Source: Clostridiaceae bacterium
GTDB taxonomy: Bacteria > Bacillota > Clostridia > Oscillospirales > Acutalibacteraceae
Assembly: GCA_016292705.1 (NCBI GenBank)
Contig: JAEDHZ010000068.1
Location: 1 to 7,465, forward strand
Reading direction: 5' to 3'
DNA length: 7,465 bases
Every line of letters starts with the position of its first letter. The first letter of the stretch is position 1. A program made the translations under genes and the position numbers. Below the pieces are notes generated by a model, which saw only the letters and a list, made by a program, of their open reading frames with translations, searched no databases and was not told the origin of the DNA. Below, piece by piece: positions 6,625-7,465 of the stretch.

Positions 6625-7341
6625 TCAGACAAAAAAGCGTTTTGAAAGCCACGCACGCATGTGGCGGCTGTTATAGCAATAGGCGAAGAAGCCGGCAAGC
6701 GTGGCACAGCAGACAGAAACAATGACACCTATATCAAAGGCATAGCGGACATTGCTCCCGAATTCAAGAATCAGACCGCAGACAAACGAAAAAACAGAAA
6801 CATCCACTGTGATCAGAAGGAGTTTAAGCACCCAATGCCTTTTTTTGCTCTTGACCCAGAGCATATAAATGAGTGTAAGCGAAGAAACGATCAGAATTAT
6901 CGGCAATGCCGTGCTGAAATACCACTTTTCCTTTCCCTCATAGCCCATGACGAAGAAAAAGAAAACATAGGCACAAACGCCGAGGGTATCCACAAACCAC
7001 ATCAGATAAGGTCGAAGCTTTTTTGTATAGAACGGAAAAACAAACATTACCCACAAAAGGAATGATGTGGTGCTGACATAAAACGACCAAAAACCGTCTT
7101 TATAAAAAATCGCATTGATAAAAGTGCAGGCAATGTTCGGAATGAGCATCACCATTGTTATCACATAAGCTACGAAGCGGCGTTTGATTTCCGCAGGAAC
7201 AAAGGGTTTTTCGGAAAACGGGGTCGGTTCGGTGTTTTCCTTTTTCTGCGGTTCATTCGGATTGACAACACGGGTTGAGCAAAGAGCACATTTTTTTGCG
7301 CTTTTGTCAAGTTCAACGCCGCAGTTAACACAGTATGACAT
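6625..7341 (-). CDS. Zinc-ribbon membrane protein with about six transmembrane segments, function unknown
   Basis: The 238-residue product starts with a short zinc ribbon: C4 and C7, then C18 and C21 (MSYCVNCG and KKCALCS), which should bind one zinc ion. A polar, proline- and glutamate-rich linker (about 27-50) leads to a membrane domain with hydrophobic stretches at roughly 56-79, 85-105, 111-133, 141-163, 170-193 and 200-222. The basic loops (KRR, KKLR, KSKKRH) suggest that the zinc ribbon and the C-terminus face the cytoplasm. There is no signal peptide and no catalytic motif that I can see. Small zinc-ribbon membrane proteins of this style are common in Clostridia; it may belong to a DUF family such as DUF6320, but that is recollection, not a search. 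The start is firm, with AGGAGG seven bases upstream. The gene lies 12 nt after the preceding stop and 7 nt before recQ, so it is part of the operon. Confidence 0.85.
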   Translation of the reverse strand: MSYCVNCGVELDKSAKKCALCSTRVVNPNEPQKKENTEPTPFSEKPFVPAEIKRRFVAYVITMVMLIPNIACTFINAIFYKDGFWSFYVSTTSFLLWVMFVFPFYTKKLRPYLMWFVDTLGVCAYVFFFFVMGYEGKEKWYFSTALPIILIVSSLTLIYMLWVKSKKRHWVLKLLLITVDVSVFSFVCGLILEFGSNVRYAFDIGVIVSVCCATLAGFFAYCYNSRHMRAWLSKRFFV

Positions 7342-7348
7342 CTTTTTT

Positions 7349-7354
7349 CCTCCT
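7349..7354 (-). promoter_or_regulatory. Ribosome binding site of the zinc-ribbon membrane gene, overlapping the upstream stop
   Basis: AGGAGG lies seven bases before the ATG at 7341. Its first A is the last base of the preceding gene's TGA stop (TGAGGAGG), so the two genes are tightly packed and probably translationally coupled. Confidence 0.85.
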
Positions 7355-7465
7355 CAGGAACGGTTGCTTTCAATCTTGACATGGATTCCAAGTTTCACAA
7401 GTCTTGTGAAAAACTCCCGTTCAATATCGGTTTCATCGTAGCAGTTTGAAAAGGTAAATGTGAGC
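7354..7465 (-). CDS. C-terminal end of an unrecognised protein (N-terminus outside the window)
   Basis: A frame open from the window edge encodes the last 36 residues of a protein, ending in TGA at 7356-7354. The visible part begins LTFTFSNCYDETDIEREF and ends LGIHVKIESNRS. It looks like a beta strand, an acidic helix and a final strand, a normal end for a globular cytoplasmic protein. The other two frames of this strand are each interrupted by a stop here, and the stop of this frame is placed neatly against the next gene's ribosome binding site, which supports it as real coding sequence. Too little is visible to assign a family. It is the most upstream gene seen in the apparent operon. Confidence 0.7.
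   Translation of the reverse strand, partial: LTFTFSNCYDETDIEREFFTRLVKLGIHVKIESNRS

Noticed and set aside
6618..6728. A longer RecQ beginning inside the zinc-ribbon gene
   Set aside because: The extra 37 residues have no helicase homology, and these bases already encode the conserved-looking last membrane span of the upstream protein in another frame.
1..7465. A mobile element, defence system, CRISPR array, tRNA/rRNA or riboswitch
   Set aside because: All but about 100 bases are explained by conserved minus-strand genes in a tight operon; no repeats, integrase or transposase motifs or structured leader were seen.

Overview
All the coding capacity of this window lies on the minus strand, so genes read from high to low coordinates. 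The content looks like a core chromosomal block of a low-to-middling GC Gram-positive, most likely a Clostridia-type Bacillota. The Rel protein carries the Gram-positive bifunctional signature (RFKD, PKPNMYQSLHT). The pairing of recJ, rel and dtd is the familiar Firmicutes arrangement, and the ribosome binding sites are strong AGGAGG types. The taxonomic call is inference from gene order and protein style; no rRNA or other marker is present.

In transcription order the layout is: the last 36 codons of an unrecognised gene (7465-7354); a small membrane protein with an N-terminal zinc ribbon and about six membrane spans (7341-6625); recQ DNA helicase (6617-4800); recJ single-strand exonuclease (4759-2726); the bifunctional (p)ppGpp synthetase/hydrolase rel (2712-457); and dtd, D-aminoacyl-tRNA deacylase (431-1), cut by the window edge a few residues before its end. 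Gaps are 12, 7, 40, 13 and 25 nt, so this reads as one operon or two overlapping ones. No gene-free stretch exceeds 40 nt, and there is no RNA gene, mobile element, CRISPR array or convincing terminator.

The best regulatory signal is a near-consensus sigma-A type promoter (TTGAAA, 17 nt, TATAAT with an extended TGn) at the recQ/recJ junction. Its extended -10 is formed by the recQ stop codon. It would give recJ-rel-dtd their own transcript even when the upstream genes are silent.

Functionally the block joins two themes: recombinational DNA repair (RecQ unwinds, RecJ resects the 5'-ended strand) and translation quality control and starvation signalling (Rel and Dtd). Nothing here looks like a new defence or mobile system. 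The points most worth a second look are the internal promoter, the lack of apt between recJ and rel, an extra charged loop in the Rel hydrolase domain, and the uncharacterised zinc-ribbon membrane protein.
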